Source of the DNA: GCA-2684655 sp051278165
GTDB lineage: Bacteria > Planctomycetota > UBA1135 > UBA2386
DNA: 8,364 nucleotides
Assembly: GCA_051278165.1 (NCBI GenBank)
Contig: JBNMNW010000259.1
Coordinates: 1 to 8,364 of the forward strand
Direction of reading: 5' to 3'
The notes below the pieces were generated by a model. The model saw only the letters and a list, made by a program, of their open reading frames with translations. It made no database searches and was not told the DNA's origin. Each line of letters opens with the position of its first letter. The first letter of the stretch is position 1. Below, piece after piece: positions 7,825-8,364 of this stretch. Both the position numbers and the translations under genes were made by a program.

Positions 7825-8011
7825 GCGAGGCAAGCCGACATCAAAACACCTGAGGGAAACTCACGCGGGCACACCATGGCAAGAACCGTATCCTCGTCCC
7901 CAACGCATGCAATATTGGCTACGGCGAACACGACGGCGAGCCAAGCATGTGCATGCGGACGACAATCGTTGCCTCGCACAGCGTCTACCTGCATCGTGGT
8001 AGCGCTATCTC
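7825..8011. promoter_or_regulatory. Divergent intergenic region between sulfotransferase and epimerase genes
   Basis: This is the only sizeable non-coding gap in the window and must carry the promoter of the minus-strand sulfotransferase, and possibly one for the epimerase. I could not find a convincing -35/-10 pair on either strand. TATCCT at 7889-7894 is a weak -10 candidate without a matching -35. A perfect 8-base palindrome, CAATATTG, lies at 7910-7917 in an AT-richer patch. A 60-codon ORF on the minus strand (7812-7994) lacks good coding signs and is discussed under findings. Confidence 0.4.
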
Positions 8012-8364
8012 ATGCCAGAAACCAAACGCATCCTCATCGCCGTCGGAACCCGCCCCGAAGCCGTCAAAATGGCCCCGGTCATCCACGCACTTCGTGAACA
8101 ACCGTGGGCCGATGTCCGCGTCATGGCCACCGCCCAGCACCGCCAGATGCTGGACCAGATCCACTCGTTCTTCGGGATCGTGCCCGACTGCGACCTCGAC
8201 ATGATGCGGCCGAATCAATCGCTCAGCGATCTGACGGCGCGCATGATTGCGGCGATGGATCCGGTGCTCGCCGAAGAGGCGCCCGACCTGGTGCTCGCGC
8301 AAGGAGACACGACGACGGTCATGGTGACCGCGCTCGCGAGCTTCTACCGCAAGATCCCGTTTGG
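8012..8364 (+). CDS. wecB: UDP-N-acetylglucosamine 2-epimerase, WecB type (5' part, cut by window edge)
   Basis: The first 117 codons of a non-hydrolysing UDP-GlcNAc 2-epimerase are present; the reading frame is open to the right edge. The family interconverts UDP-GlcNAc and UDP-ManNAc in the cytoplasm, supplying ManNAc or ManNAcA for surface glycans. The N-terminus MPETKRILIAVGTRPEAVKM contains the hallmark GTRPEAVKMAPVI (residues 12-24). AQHRQMLD (44-51) and LAQGDTTTVMVTALASFYRK (95-114) are also typical. Full-length members have about 370-390 residues, so roughly two thirds is missing. The ATG at 8012 has no strong ribosome site before it; the fit of the N-terminus to the family decides the start. 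It is transcribed away from the minus-strand sulfotransferase. The presence of wecB supports a ManNAc-derived sugar in the glycan but does not prove it, since wecB also serves enterobacterial common antigen-type pathways. Confidence 0.93.
   Translation, partial: MPETKRILIAVGTRPEAVKMAPVIHALREQPWADVRVMATAQHRQMLDQIHSFFGIVPDCDLDMMRPNQSLSDLTARMIAAMDPVLAEEAPDLVLAQGDTTTVMVTALASFYRKIPF

Noticed and set aside
7910..7917. CAATATTG palindrome as an operator
   Set aside because: A single 8-base palindrome without a second copy, flanking symmetry or nearby promoter match is not enough to call a binding site.
7471..8097. A 208-codon plus-strand open frame opposite the minus-strand sulfotransferase and running into wecB
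   Set aside because: It covers the PAPS-loop region of the sulfotransferase in antisense and then overlaps wecB out of frame. Its composition is low in hydrophobic residues and shows no motif.

Overview
The window is a piece of a surface-polysaccharide (O-antigen or capsule type) locus, probably from a Gram-negative, proteobacterium-like organism. The evidence is a Wzm/Wzt-type ABC export pair, a large glycosyltransferase, a WecB-type UDP-GlcNAc 2-epimerase, and fairly GC-rich DNA (about 60% by eye) with GC-rich third codon positions. I cannot name the genus. Nearly all of the DNA is coding.

Layout. Positions 10-6932 carry five plus-strand genes in close order that look like one operon. They are: (1) a 1079-residue protein with a methyltransferase, a coiled coil, a GT-B (GT4-like) glycosyltransferase and a GT-A (GT2) glycosyltransferase; (2) a Wzm-like ABC-2 permease; (3) a Wzt-like ATPase with an extra C-terminal domain; (4) a PAPS-type sulfotransferase; (5) a zinc-ribbon methyltransferase. 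Genes 2 and 3 overlap by 11 bases and genes 3 and 4 share ATGA. The other gaps are 15 and 26 bases. A second, only distantly similar sulfotransferase lies on the minus strand (6970-7815) and converges on gene 5 across 37 bases. A gap of about 200 bases then separates it from a divergent plus-strand wecB-type epimerase that runs off the right edge.

How the genes may work together (inference). WecB would supply UDP-ManNAc. The glycosyltransferase domains build a glycan on a lipid carrier in the cytoplasm. The methyltransferases and sulfotransferases modify it. The Wzm/Wzt transporter moves the finished chain across the inner membrane, and the extra domain of Wzt probably recognises a modification at the chain end.

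The most interesting point is that the methyltransferase plus coiled coil of gene 1, beside a Wzt with a carbohydrate-binding tail, resembles the WbdD 'cap and ruler' logic of E. coli O8/O9a. Here it is fused directly to two glycosyltransferases, has no kinase, and is linked to sulfotransferases. I saw no mobile elements, RNA genes, CRISPR arrays or clear terminators.
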